Of a DNA stretch of 64,000 nucleotides, positions 44,657 through 52,461 are shown in pieces. Under the pieces are notes generated by a model that worked only from the letters and a program-made list of their open reading frames with translations, searched no databases and was not told the DNA's origin. The translations under genes were made by a program, and so were the position numbers. The DNA comes from Trebonia sp963777905 (lineage in GTDB: Bacteria; Actinomycetota; Actinomycetes; Streptosporangiales; Streptosporangiaceae), in NCBI GenBank assembly GCA_963777905.1, contig CAVZSM010000019.1, forward strand, positions 186,001 through 250,000, written 5' to 3'. How positions within the stretch are numbered: the first letter of the stretch is position 1; every line of letters starts with the position of its first letter.

Positions 44657-45589
44657 ATGGGATCCGCCAGCGTGGCCGGCGCGGCCCGCCAGTCCCTCGG
44701 GCCGGTCGGCGTTTACCTGCCGATACCGTTCACGAGCACACCGCCGGTCAGCCTTCAGCGCGAGGCGGTCGTCCGGCTGGAGCGCGTCGGCTATCGCACC
44801 GCGTGGGTGAACGAGACCGTCGGCGGCAGGGATCCTCTCGTGCAGCTGGCCCTGCTGCTTCCGGCCGCCGAGCGGATGACGTTCGGCACTGGCGTCGCCA
44901 ATATCTGGGCCCGGGCGCCGCAGACCGCGCATGGCGCCGCCGCCATGCTGGCTCAGGCCTATCCCGGCCGGCTGGTGCTCGGCCTCGGCACCGGTTATCC
45001 CCAGCAGGCGGCCGCCGTCGGCAGGGAGTGGACCAGCCCGCTGGCCGCGATGCGCGACTACCTGGAGCGGATGGCGGCCCCGACCATGACGCCCGCCCTG
45101 GAGGCGTCCTATCCGCGGCTCGTCGCCGCGAACGGCCCGAAGATGATCGCGCTGGCCCGCGACATGGCGGACGGCGCGCTGCCTGCTGGCTTGCCGCCGG
45201 CGTTCACCGCGCAGGCGCGGGACGCGCTCGGCCCGGACAAGCTGCTCGCCGTCGGGCTATCAGTGATCGCGGATACCGCCGACCGCGAAACGGCACGGGC
45301 CAGGGCACGGGACGCGGTATCCACCTCGCTCAGCCGGTCGTGGTACGCGGCGACCATCGCCCGGCTGGGCTATCCGGATCAGGAGATCGCCGCGGTGGGC
45401 GACGAACTCGTCAGCGCGATCGTCGCCCACGGGGATCCGGAGTCGATCGCGGCCACGGTAGCCGCACACCTGGCCGCCGGAGCGGATCACGTGATACTGC
45501 TGCCGCCGGCGGGCGGCGGTGGCGCCGACCTCATGACGGGCGTCGGGCAGCTCGAACAGCTGGCGCCGGCCCTGCTCCAGCCCCGCTGA
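44657..45589 (+). CDS. LLM-class F420- or flavin-dependent oxidoreductase
   Basis: 310 aa. A luciferase-like TIM barrel: GVYLPIPFTS, GYRTAWVNETVGGRDPLVQLALLL, MTFGTGVANIWARAPQTAHGAAAMLAQAYPGRLVLGLGTGYP and KMIALARDMADGALP. The pattern is that of actinobacterial F420-type enzymes (TIGR03620-like), though cofactor choice is inferred. It begins at the ATG 44657; a GTG nine bases earlier is possible. It is divergent from the DUF5996 gene. Confidence 0.85.
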   Translation: MGSASVAGAARQSLGPVGVYLPIPFTSTPPVSLQREAVVRLERVGYRTAWVNETVGGRDPLVQLALLLPAAERMTFGTGVANIWARAPQTAHGAAAMLAQAYPGRLVLGLGTGYPQQAAAVGREWTSPLAAMRDYLERMAAPTMTPALEASYPRLVAANGPKMIALARDMADGALPAGLPPAFTAQARDALGPDKLLAVGLSVIADTADRETARARARDAVSTSLSRSWYAATIARLGYPDQEIAAVGDELVSAIVAHGDPESIAATVAAHLAAGADHVILLPPAGGGGADLMTGVGQLEQLAPALLQPR

Positions 45590-45603
45590 CGCCCGGCTGG
45601 TCG

Positions 45604-45978
45604 TCAGGAACCTAGCGCGGCTACCGCGTCCGCCACGCTGGCGGCCACCGGGATCACCTCGGCCACGCCGGTAATCGACAGCACCTGGGCGACCTCCCCG
45701 TGCGGGGATGCCAGCACGAGCGACCCGCCCGCGTCCGCCAGCACCCGGCGCACTCCCATCAGCACGCCGACCCCGGCCGACGACATGAACGCCACCCGCG
45801 ACAGATCCACCACGATCCGCGGCACCCCGTGCGCCAGCACCGATGCCAGGGCGTCGCGGAACCGCTGCTCGGTGCCGGTGTCGATGTAGCCGGCTACCGA
45901 AAGCACCGCATAGCCGGCTTCCCGCGAGACCGAGAAGGCCAGCGAGTCGCTACCAGTGCTCAGCGGGTCAGTATTCAT
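45604..45978 (-). CDS. STAS-domain anti-sigma factor antagonist
   Basis: 124 aa. A SpoIIAA-like fold: YAVLSVAGYIDTGTEQRFRDAL, IVVDLSRVAFMSSAGVGVLMGVRRVL with the phosphorylatable serine in MSSAG (about residue 66), and LVLASPHGEVAQVLSITGVAEVIPV. It probably binds an anti-sigma kinase encoded elsewhere. GGAGGTGA precedes the ATG. It is transcribed towards the LLM gene, and the two stops are 15 bp apart. Confidence 0.88.
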   Translation of the reverse strand: MNTDPLSTGSDSLAFSVSREAGYAVLSVAGYIDTGTEQRFRDALASVLAHGVPRIVVDLSRVAFMSSAGVGVLMGVRRVLADAGGSLVLASPHGEVAQVLSITGVAEVIPVAASVADAVAALGS

Positions 45979-46141
45979 GAGGCCAGTCACCTCCACAGCG
46001 GGGGAGCGGGTGTCCGGCACGGCTTCATACCCCTACCCCGCAGGCGCGAGGTATGGGCGGGAATCTTAAGAAACGATGCAGGCAGGGTGAAATACGTCGG
46101 GCAGGCGACGAGCGTGGCCGGCCCGACTTCGTTGTCGCGGA

Positions 46142-46318
46142 TTAGGTGAAGCCGACGTTCAGGAAGAAGTGACCGAGCCGCAGGTTCAGGGCCCCGCCGC
46201 CCGCCCAGTGCACGATGAACGCCAGGAGGATGATGACCAGGATGACCACCACCAACCAGAAGAAGAACACGACAATCCCGGGAATTGCATACCCGGCTAC
46301 AGTTCTCGCTCTTGCCAC
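46142..46318 (-). CDS. Small single-pass membrane protein
   Basis: 58 codons from a GTG (46318) to TAA (46144-46142). The protein has a basic start (VARARTVAG), an unbroken hydrophobic helix (IVVFFFWLVVVILVIILLAFIV in two pieces, about residues 16-37) and a short tail with GGGALNLRLGHFFLNVGF. Codon use is that of real GC-rich genes, and the frame ends exactly where the hydrophobic pattern does. I recognise no named family. It lies between the STAS gene and a glycosyltransferase-like membrane protein on the same strand. Confidence 0.55.
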   Translation of the reverse strand: MARARTVAGYAIPGIVVFFFWLVVVILVIILLAFIVHWAGGGALNLRLGHFFLNVGFT

Positions 46319-46426
46319 GGCCCCACAGCTACCCGCCTTATCCTGACTTATTCGCTTACGCCCGTTAGGTCCGCTAGCGCAGTGACCGGAACGCGGCGCG
46401 CAGCTCGCCGGCGTCGGGCAGCACCG

Positions 46427-48241
46427 TCACCTGAGGCGCCAGCCGAGGATCTGACCGGCGTGTACGGTCGGCTGGCCGAGCAGTCCGGTCAGGTAATGGC
46501 CCAATGCCGAGCTAGGGCTCGTGTCGGCGACGATGGCCGACACATCCCAGCCCCTGAACTGTGCGCGCATCTGGGTGGCGTCCGGGTAGATCTGGTTCAC
46601 CGGAAGGGTGGCCACCGTGGCGACGCTGACGCCTGCGGTCTGTGCCCAGAGCTGATTCAGGTACATCGCCTCGGAGCTCAGCCCGTTGCCGTCGGTGGCG
46701 GCAGGACCAGCCCACGTCGGGCCCATGTAGTAGCCGCCAACGATCGAGGCAGGCTGGCCGGTGTCGGCTACCCAGCGGAGCGGGGCGGTGTAGGCCGATA
46801 CGGGGATAGGGACGACCAGGACATGCGCCCCGGCCGGAAGCCGCAGGGCGGTGAGCGCCGTGGTCCAGCCCGCCGGGACGCCTGCCGTGGTCGCGGCCGG
46901 CAGCGGCGCGGGCACGAGCGGGATCACGGCGATCGCGGCGAGGCCCGCGAGGATCTGGCCGGCTCTCGGCCATCGCCTGCGGGCCGCGTCGAAGCCGAAC
47001 GCCAGCGCGGCCGCGGCTGCCCCGTCGGCGATAATGGAGAACCTGGCCGGGATCACCGACCCGGTGACCGGCAGCGTCTGCAGCCAGTACCAGGGCAGCT
47101 CGATGCCCTGGTGCACGCGGCCGCCGGCCAGCAGGGTGCCGCCCAGGGAGAACACCGCCAGCACCGTGAACGTCACCGCCGTCACCCGGACCGGCAGCAG
47201 CCGCCAGAAGCGCACTGTCACCAGCCCGAGCACGGCGAGCATCGGCCAGCCGAGGTAGGCGAGGTATTCCGGGAGCTTGCCCTGGAAGTTCGCGGCGAAC
47301 GCGGCGCTGCGGGCGGTGTGCAGCAGCATGAGGGAAGAGGGCTGGACGAATCCCGCCAGGTCGTTCTTGTAGAAGTCCGGCGCGAACGGGCTGCCGGGGT
47401 TACGGAGCGGGCCGAAGAACTGCACGCAGAGCGGATAGCCTGCGACCACCGCGGCGACCCCGGCGGCGGCCGCGAGCCCGGTGGCCGCATCCCGTACCCG
47501 GCCGGCGATCGCGCGGGGCCGGGAGACCAGCAGCACCGCCACCATGATGACCACGGCGACGCCGGTATCGAACAGCGATTCCTCGGTGATGAACACCTGG
47601 GCGGCCGCCAGCAGCCCCAGCCAGGCACCGCAGCGGGCCGCGGCCCGCCGCCCCGGCCCGCAGCGGCCGGTAGCCAGCCGCAGCGCGGCGTCCGCGATCA
47701 GCGGCGGGAGCACCGCGAACTGCAGGTCGTAGTGGCCCAGGCTGGACTGAATCAGGGCCGGGGAGAACCCGTACACCCCGCCGCCGAGCGCGGCGGCGGG
47801 GATGCTGGCGCCCCACCGGCGCAGCACGACGATCATGGCCAGCGCGGACCCGGCGAAGCCCGCCGTCATCAGCACCGTGAGGCTGACCTGGAGGCCGGCC
47901 AGCAGCGTGACCGGGGCGAGCAGTATCCCCGGCAGCAGCATGAACGTGTTCCACATGACGCTGATGCCCTGCGGGGCGTTCATCCCGTCGGTGGTCAGGG
48001 CAGGCAGCCGGAAATGCGCGACCGCGGTGGCGTCGTACCGGAAATACCAGGCGAACTGGTCGGCGTCGTAGGGGTTGCCCGCGACGATCCGCGACGCCGG
48101 GTCCCGCCATAGCCAGAACGTCACGGCGAGAGCGCCCACCAGGCAGTACACCCCGGCCAGCAGCAGCACCCAGCGATCGCTCAGCGGGCGCGCGGCGGCG
48201 GCCTCCGGCGGCGCCTGGATAGTCAGGGGTGATGCGGACAC
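46427..48241 (-). CDS. Polytopic membrane protein, probable GT-C-type glycosyltransferase
   Basis: 604 aa with about 12 membrane segments. After the first (VLLLAGVYCLVGALAVTFWLW) comes DADQFAWYFRYDATAV, an acidic exported loop like that of GT-C enzymes using polyprenyl-phosphate sugars. Further segments follow, with GVYGFSPALIQSSLGHYDLQ. The C-terminal third (WTTALTALRLPAGAHVLVVPIP to the end) is a soluble exported domain. The family is common and uncharacterised in actinomycetes, so the function is inferred from topology and the loop. Confidence 0.7.
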   Translation of the reverse strand: MSASPLTIQAPPEAAAARPLSDRWVLLLAGVYCLVGALAVTFWLWRDPASRIVAGNPYDADQFAWYFRYDATAVAHFRLPALTTDGMNAPQGISVMWNTFMLLPGILLAPVTLLAGLQVSLTVLMTAGFAGSALAMIVVLRRWGASIPAAALGGGVYGFSPALIQSSLGHYDLQFAVLPPLIADAALRLATGRCGPGRRAAARCGAWLGLLAAAQVFITEESLFDTGVAVVIMVAVLLVSRPRAIAGRVRDAATGLAAAAGVAAVVAGYPLCVQFFGPLRNPGSPFAPDFYKNDLAGFVQPSSLMLLHTARSAAFAANFQGKLPEYLAYLGWPMLAVLGLVTVRFWRLLPVRVTAVTFTVLAVFSLGGTLLAGGRVHQGIELPWYWLQTLPVTGSVIPARFSIIADGAAAAALAFGFDAARRRWPRAGQILAGLAAIAVIPLVPAPLPAATTAGVPAGWTTALTALRLPAGAHVLVVPIPVSAYTAPLRWVADTGQPASIVGGYYMGPTWAGPAATDGNGLSSEAMYLNQLWAQTAGVSVATVATLPVNQIYPDATQMRAQFRGWDVSAIVADTSPSSALGHYLTGLLGQPTVHAGQILGWRLR

Positions 48242-48616
48242 GGCCCCGAGCCTAACCGGGCGCGGCGGCCCGCCTGGAGCTTTCCCGCAGCATTTCCGGC
48301 TCCCTTAATATTTGCGGCGGTCGCCCCAGATTTCACCGATCATTTTACGTTACCGGCCCGTTACTTTGGGTGCGCCGCAGCCCTGCTGGCGTATCCCGTG
48401 CCTATCACGCCGCTATCTCGGAGCGGTTAACCCCGGTGGCTGCCTGCGGCGTTAGGGGCCTGAAACAAGTTCCACAGGAACCTTGCGAGGCTGCCGTCCC
48501 CGGGACGGCGGAGTATAGGGAAATATTTCCTTCCGCTAAACGCGCGCCTCCCCGCCGGCGGCCCGCCCTAGCGTATCGCCCCGGGAGCTTCGAAGCGGAC
48601 TATGGAGGTGCATTGC
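48242..48616. other. Upstream region of the first exoprotein gene, with two palindromes
   Basis: 375 bp without a gene. GCCGTCCC-C-GGGACGGC (48493-48509) is a perfect 8-bp-arm hairpin, and GGAAATATTTCC (48519-48530) a perfect 12-bp palindrome. Both lie 80-120 bp before the start at 48617, where promoter or operator signals are expected. Confidence 0.55.
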
Positions 48617-50131
48617 ATGGTCACCGGGCGCAGGTCCGCACGGCGTCGCCGCGCAGACCGGAACCGCGGCGCGCGTATTGCCGCCATCCTCGCCATACCT
48701 GTGGCGCTGGGGCTGCTCATCGGGATCGTCATCGTGGTCTTTGGCGGGCATGGGATCAGCGACATCAGTCAGACGGCGCTGGGCGCCTCGGCGAGTCCCT
48801 CGGCCTCGGGCAGCACGACGCCGGCGACGACCGCGGCGGCGAACGTCAGCTGTGACATCATCGTCCCGGCGAACCCGCTCAGCGCCACGGGCCTGGCCAC
48901 GCCGTACCAGCTGACCGGCACCGGCGGGATGACCGCGGCGCAGTCCGGCTGCACGATGACCAACGCGGCCAACCTGGGCGCCTTCGTGCAGGCGACGATC
49001 CTGAACCCGCGAACCGGGGCGCTGTCGGTCTATGACCCGCTGGTCATCACGCAGGGCACCACGCCGGCCGTCGCGCCCGTGGTACCGACGCTGCCGGCGA
49101 ACGCGATCGTCACGATCGACTTCGGGTTCAACGGCACGAACCTGACCCAGGTCGGCGCCACGCCGACCGCCCTCGCGCAGGGCAACTGCGTCAACGGCAC
49201 GGCGGGATCGATCTTCGGTCAGGTGTCATTCTGCAACGGCATCAACTTCTTCAACACCGCGCACCGGCTCGAGGCGGCGGGCAGGCTGGTCGTGCCGTCA
49301 GAAGGCACCTCGGGGAAGATCGTCGCGTCCGGTGGCGCGCTGGGCACCGGTCAGGCTTGTCCGGTCACGCACAACTTCGACATGATCGACCAGGACCAGT
49401 CCGACAACGTGACCACCCTGTACCTGCTGAACCCGGCGACCGGACAGACCGCGCAGGACACCGCGGCGAACGCGGCCAACATCCCGGGCTCCACGACACT
49501 GGCCAACGGCAGTGACAACATTCTGGTCGACGCGTTCATGGACCCGACGCTCGGCTGCACCCCGTTCCAGGCGCCGGACCTGGCCAACAACAACCAGCCG
49601 ACGTCCTCCCAGGCGCTGGACGAACTGCTCGCCGAGAAGCCAGGGAACCAGCCTCGCATCACGGCGCTGGTCCCGGAGAACGACCCGATGGTGCTGGTCA
49701 ACAACGCGTTCAATGCTCAGAAGGACAACCTGTACCGTGCGGAGCTCGGCCAGCCGGCGGTCAGCGCCCAGAACAACGTGTCAAGCGCCCCGGCTGTGTA
49801 CTGCCAGAACATGGTCAACATCCAGACCCCGTTCCTGGCGGCCAACCAGACGGTGCTGGCAACCGGCCAGTCCCCGGTGACCGCGATTGGCAACAACCTG
49901 CTCACCTTCCTGGCGAACAGGCTCAACATGTCCTTCACCAACCTCGGCTGCCAGAACTTCGGCCTCACCAATCCCGTCACCGTCACGCTGGACGGGAACG
50001 GCGCGGCCATCGCGGCCACCTTCACCACCACGGTGCAGAAGGCGACAAACACCGCCGCCGCGGCGATGCCGACGCAAGGACAGCGCAAGGGCCGTAACCA
50101 CCACCAGTTGATGAACCCGGCCGGTATGTAG
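48617..50131 (+). CDS. Membrane-anchored exoprotein, paralogue 1
   Basis: 504 aa. A strongly basic N-terminus (GRRSARRRRADRNRGAR) precedes one transmembrane helix (about residues 25-43) and a Ser/Thr/Ala/Pro linker (48-75). The large outer domain has eight cysteines in fixed contexts: CDIIVPANP, GCTMTN, GNCVNG, FCNG, ACPVTH, GCTPF, YCQN and GCQNFG. These suggest four disulfides. The C-terminus is basic and histidine-containing (GRNHHQLMNPAGM). I know no function; from memory, proteins with these blocks also occur in filamentous fungi. The ATG at 48617 is set by GGAGGTG six bases upstream. Two paralogues lie at 54356 and 57102. Confidence 0.8.
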   Translation: MVTGRRSARRRRADRNRGARIAAILAIPVALGLLIGIVIVVFGGHGISDISQTALGASASPSASGSTTPATTAAANVSCDIIVPANPLSATGLATPYQLTGTGGMTAAQSGCTMTNAANLGAFVQATILNPRTGALSVYDPLVITQGTTPAVAPVVPTLPANAIVTIDFGFNGTNLTQVGATPTALAQGNCVNGTAGSIFGQVSFCNGINFFNTAHRLEAAGRLVVPSEGTSGKIVASGGALGTGQACPVTHNFDMIDQDQSDNVTTLYLLNPATGQTAQDTAANAANIPGSTTLANGSDNILVDAFMDPTLGCTPFQAPDLANNNQPTSSQALDELLAEKPGNQPRITALVPENDPMVLVNNAFNAQKDNLYRAELGQPAVSAQNNVSSAPAVYCQNMVNIQTPFLAANQTVLATGQSPVTAIGNNLLTFLANRLNMSFTNLGCQNFGLTNPVTVTLDGNGAAIAATFTTTVQKATNTAAAAMPTQGQRKGRNHHQLMNPAGM

Positions 50132-50145
50132 TCCCAGTCCCGCCT

Positions 50146-50191
50146 GATGGCGGGGGCGGCCCCGGACCCGACCGGCGCCGCCCCCGCCATC
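50146..50191. terminator. Bidirectional terminator between exoprotein 1 and the ChrB-N gene
   Basis: GATGGCGGGGGCGGC (50146-50160) is perfectly complementary to GCCGCCCCCGCCATC (50177-50191) with a 16-nt loop. It fills the gap between the two convergent genes. Confidence 0.75.
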
Positions 50192-50758
50192 TCAGTCGTC
50201 CGCGGGCTCCTGCATCCCCTCGGCTTCGTACACCGCTTGGGAGAAGCCCTCGATGGCACCGCGGCAGCGCGCCAGCAGATCGGCTGCCTGACGCCCTCGC
50301 TCATCAGGGAAGAAGTCCCGTGTCCGGATCTTCCTTAGCCAGCGCGCCAGTTTCTCCAGGTCCTGCTCGCTCTCTTCCATTTCGGCGAACGTGTACTTTC
50401 CTGCCTTGGCCTCCTTTCGGATCTCATCGAGAAGAGCGGTGCAGCGCTCGGCGAACTCGTCATACTCCTGGCTTCTGTCCGCCCGGAAACGCTGTGTTAT
50501 CGCCTCATCCGTGGCGGGCGATGAGACGTGGACGATTAGCGCGAATGCGGTCCCGTGTTGCTTGCGGACGCTTTCCTGCAATTCCTCGAAGAGCTTCCTG
50601 TGCGGCGCTGTGTCCGGCAGCACCCAGGTGCCATTCACGACTGAGGTCGCGCCGATTGCCCGCAGCCGGCGCCACAGCGCTACCCGTGTGCTTGATGGTG
50701 TGCTGGGAAGCTGCGCCAGAAGCAGCACCCAGCCTGGCGGAGAGCTGTCCGCGTCCAC
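50192..50758 (-). CDS. ChrB N-terminal-domain protein
   Basis: 188 aa. It matches the ChrB N-terminal domain: GWVLLLAQLPSTPSSTRVALWRRLRAIGATSVVNGTWVLPDT, then a helix-rich remainder (EYDEFAERCTALLDEIRKEAK, EESEQDLEKLARWLRKIRTRDFF, GRQAADLLARCRGAIEGFSQAVY). ChrB proteins are linked to chromate resistance and can repress their operons. The C-terminal ChrB domain is absent. It starts at a GTG 7 bp from the motif GCAACACCTGTTTCAC, which also precedes its decayed copy at 60.3 kb, suggesting autoregulation. Confidence 0.8.
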   Translation of the reverse strand: MDADSSPPGWVLLLAQLPSTPSSTRVALWRRLRAIGATSVVNGTWVLPDTAPHRKLFEELQESVRKQHGTAFALIVHVSSPATDEAITQRFRADRSQEYDEFAERCTALLDEIRKEAKAGKYTFAEMEESEQDLEKLARWLRKIRTRDFFPDERGRQAADLLARCRGAIEGFSQAVYEAEGMQEPADD

Positions 50759-50764
50759 TATGAT

Positions 50765-50780
50765 GCAACACCTGTTTCAC
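50765..50780. promoter_or_regulatory. GCAACAC-N-TGTT element upstream of the ChrB-N gene
   Basis: GCAACACCTGTTTCAC (50765-50780) directly precedes the ChrB-N start codon. The same core occurs at 60374-60388, 60485-60498 and 60519-60532. Pattern GCAACAC-N-TGTT is partly palindromic (AACA-N3-TGTT). Confidence 0.5.
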
Positions 50781-50899
50781 ATTGTGGAGGCCCCGGATAT
50801 CGGAACACATATTACAACTGGCAGGGCAGCGAGCTAATTCTTGACAGCGAAGACTGGCTGATTTAGGTTCCGCACGTACGCCAATCACGCCACCGCCGC

Positions 50900-51793
50900 A
50901 TGCTGACGATGACAACCCCCATTCCGACGCACGAGTTCGCCCTGTACTCGCTGGGCGGGCCGCCCCTGCCCGCGGGAACCTGTACCCCGCCGTTCAGCGC
51001 TGCCCGCTATAGCAGGTACAAATACGGTTCGGTCACGGCCGCGGGGTGTTTCGCCCGCGCGCTGGGGACGGCTTTCGCCGAGCGCTGCCCCGAACTCGTC
51101 CGGGCCCCGCGGCTGCTGATGACCTCTTCGCCCTACACGTGCGTCCCGACGGCGGCCATGGCGCTCGCCCGGGTGCTGGCGCCGGCGCTGAACGCCGTGC
51201 GGGCCCGGCATGGCCTTCCCCCGGCCCCGCTGCTGCGTGTCGACCGGATGCGCGCGTCCGCCGGGGACTACGGCGTGCTGTCGGCGCACGCGCGGGACCG
51301 GCTCATGGCGGCCAACACGCTGTCGTTCGGGCGGTTCCGGCCAGACCTGGTTCGTGACGCGCACTTGATGGTCGTCGACGATGTGCGGGTGACCGGCGCG
51401 CATCAGCGCTGCCTGATGCGCGCGAGCGAGGGGCTGCCGCTCAGCGCGCGGACCTTCCTCTACATCGTGTCTTTCCGCGGGCTGGCGGGCGGATCCTTCG
51501 ACCCCGCCCAGGAGGACGCGCTCAACCACGCCGCCATCAGGACACTCGACGACCTCGCCGGGCTCGTGGAGGACGATGATTTCACCTGGAACGTCCGTGT
51601 GTGCAAGTTCGTCCTCAGTCCGGCCAACCGCGACGGCCTGCCGCGATTCCTCGGCCGGATGCCTGACTGGTTCGTCCTCGACCTGTACCGCAACAGCTGC
51701 CAGGACGGCTACGCCACGATGGGCCACTACGCCTCGAGCCACGAGGTCGTTCGCACGGAACTGGACAGGCGGCCGGGATGGTCGCTGACCTGA
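50900..51793 (+). CDS. Phosphoribosyltransferase-like protein (type I PRTase fold)
   Basis: 297 aa. HLMVVDDVRVTGAHQRCLMRA at about residues 154-174 is a type I PRTase PRPP-binding loop: hydrophobic strand, two acidic residues, VTG. The preceding LLMTSSPYTCVPTAAMALARVL and YGVLSAHARDRLMAANTLSFG are shared by PRTases reported near tellurite-resistance (Ter) gene clusters, which were predicted to make a nucleoside-like compound. Its end overlaps the next PRTase by 16 bp, and the three genes from here to 53855 are translationally coupled. The start is uncertain (50900 or 50909). Confidence 0.75.
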   Translation: MLTMTTPIPTHEFALYSLGGPPLPAGTCTPPFSAARYSRYKYGSVTAAGCFARALGTAFAERCPELVRAPRLLMTSSPYTCVPTAAMALARVLAPALNAVRARHGLPPAPLLRVDRMRASAGDYGVLSAHARDRLMAANTLSFGRFRPDLVRDAHLMVVDDVRVTGAHQRCLMRASEGLPLSARTFLYIVSFRGLAGGSFDPAQEDALNHAAIRTLDDLAGLVEDDDFTWNVRVCKFVLSPANRDGLPRFLGRMPDWFVLDLYRNSCQDGYATMGHYASSHEVVRTELDRRPGWSLT

Positions 51794-52461
51794 CCGACGC
51801 GCGTCGCGCGCGCCCGGTCGCCGCGGCGCTCGTCGCGTCCGGGGCTTTTACCGTCGACATGCGGCTGCCAAGGGACCAGTGGTTCCGCTGGAAGTCCGGG
51901 ATCCTCGCCCCCTGCGGCTGCAACTGCCGCCGCCTCAACACGCTGCCGGCCATCCGCCGCCTCATCGACGACGCGCTCACCGCAGCTACCCGCGCGTCGT
52001 TCCCCGACGCCGACTACATCGTCGCTGTCGCCCACGCCGGGATCCCGTGGGCGAAGACGCTCGCCGACCGGCTCGACCTGCCGCTGGCCTACGTGCGCGC
52101 AGAGGCGCGCGCGGACGGCGGCCCGCTGGTCGAGTGCTCACCAGGCCAGGGAGCCCGCGCCGTGCTCGTCGAGGACGTGGTCGCGAGCGGCGGCAGCGCG
52201 GCGCGGGCGATCGAGGCGCTGCACACCGAGACCGGCCTGCGGGTGACGGGCGTCCAGTCGATCGCGAACTGGGACTTCCCGCAGATGCGGGCGCTGCTGG
52301 CACCGTGGACCGTGCGCGCGCTCACCAGCTACCCGCAGGTGCTGGCTAGCGCGCGGGAAGCGGGCCTGGTCAGCGCGGTCGATGTGGAGGAGCTCCTGCG
52401 TTTCTACGCCGATCCCCGCGGCCATGCCTGGAGTTCCGGCCGCGACCTCACGACCCCGTGA
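51778..52461 (+). CDS. Orotate phosphoribosyltransferase-like protein
   Basis: 227 aa. OPRT-like start (FRWKSGILAPCGCNCRRLNTLPAIRRL, in place of the substrate hood KSG..SP.Y.D.R), and a PRPP loop ARAVLVEDVVASGGSAARAIEAL at about residues 123-145. The CGCNC cluster replaces the usual SPYYLD, so the base substrate is probably not orotate. It overlaps both neighbours (16 bp and GTGA), so it should act in one pathway with the first PRTase and the ATP-grasp enzyme. Confidence 0.8.
   Translation: MVADLTDARRARPVAAALVASGAFTVDMRLPRDQWFRWKSGILAPCGCNCRRLNTLPAIRRLIDDALTAATRASFPDADYIVAVAHAGIPWAKTLADRLDLPLAYVRAEARADGGPLVECSPGQGARAVLVEDVVASGGSAARAIEALHTETGLRVTGVQSIANWDFPQMRALLAPWTVRALTSYPQVLASAREAGLVSAVDVEELLRFYADPRGHAWSSGRDLTTP

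Noticed and set aside
46169..48112. 647-codon frame antisense to the GT-C-like gene
   Set aside because: Asp/Arg/Gly/His-rich shadow without domains; the minus strand encodes clear membrane helices.
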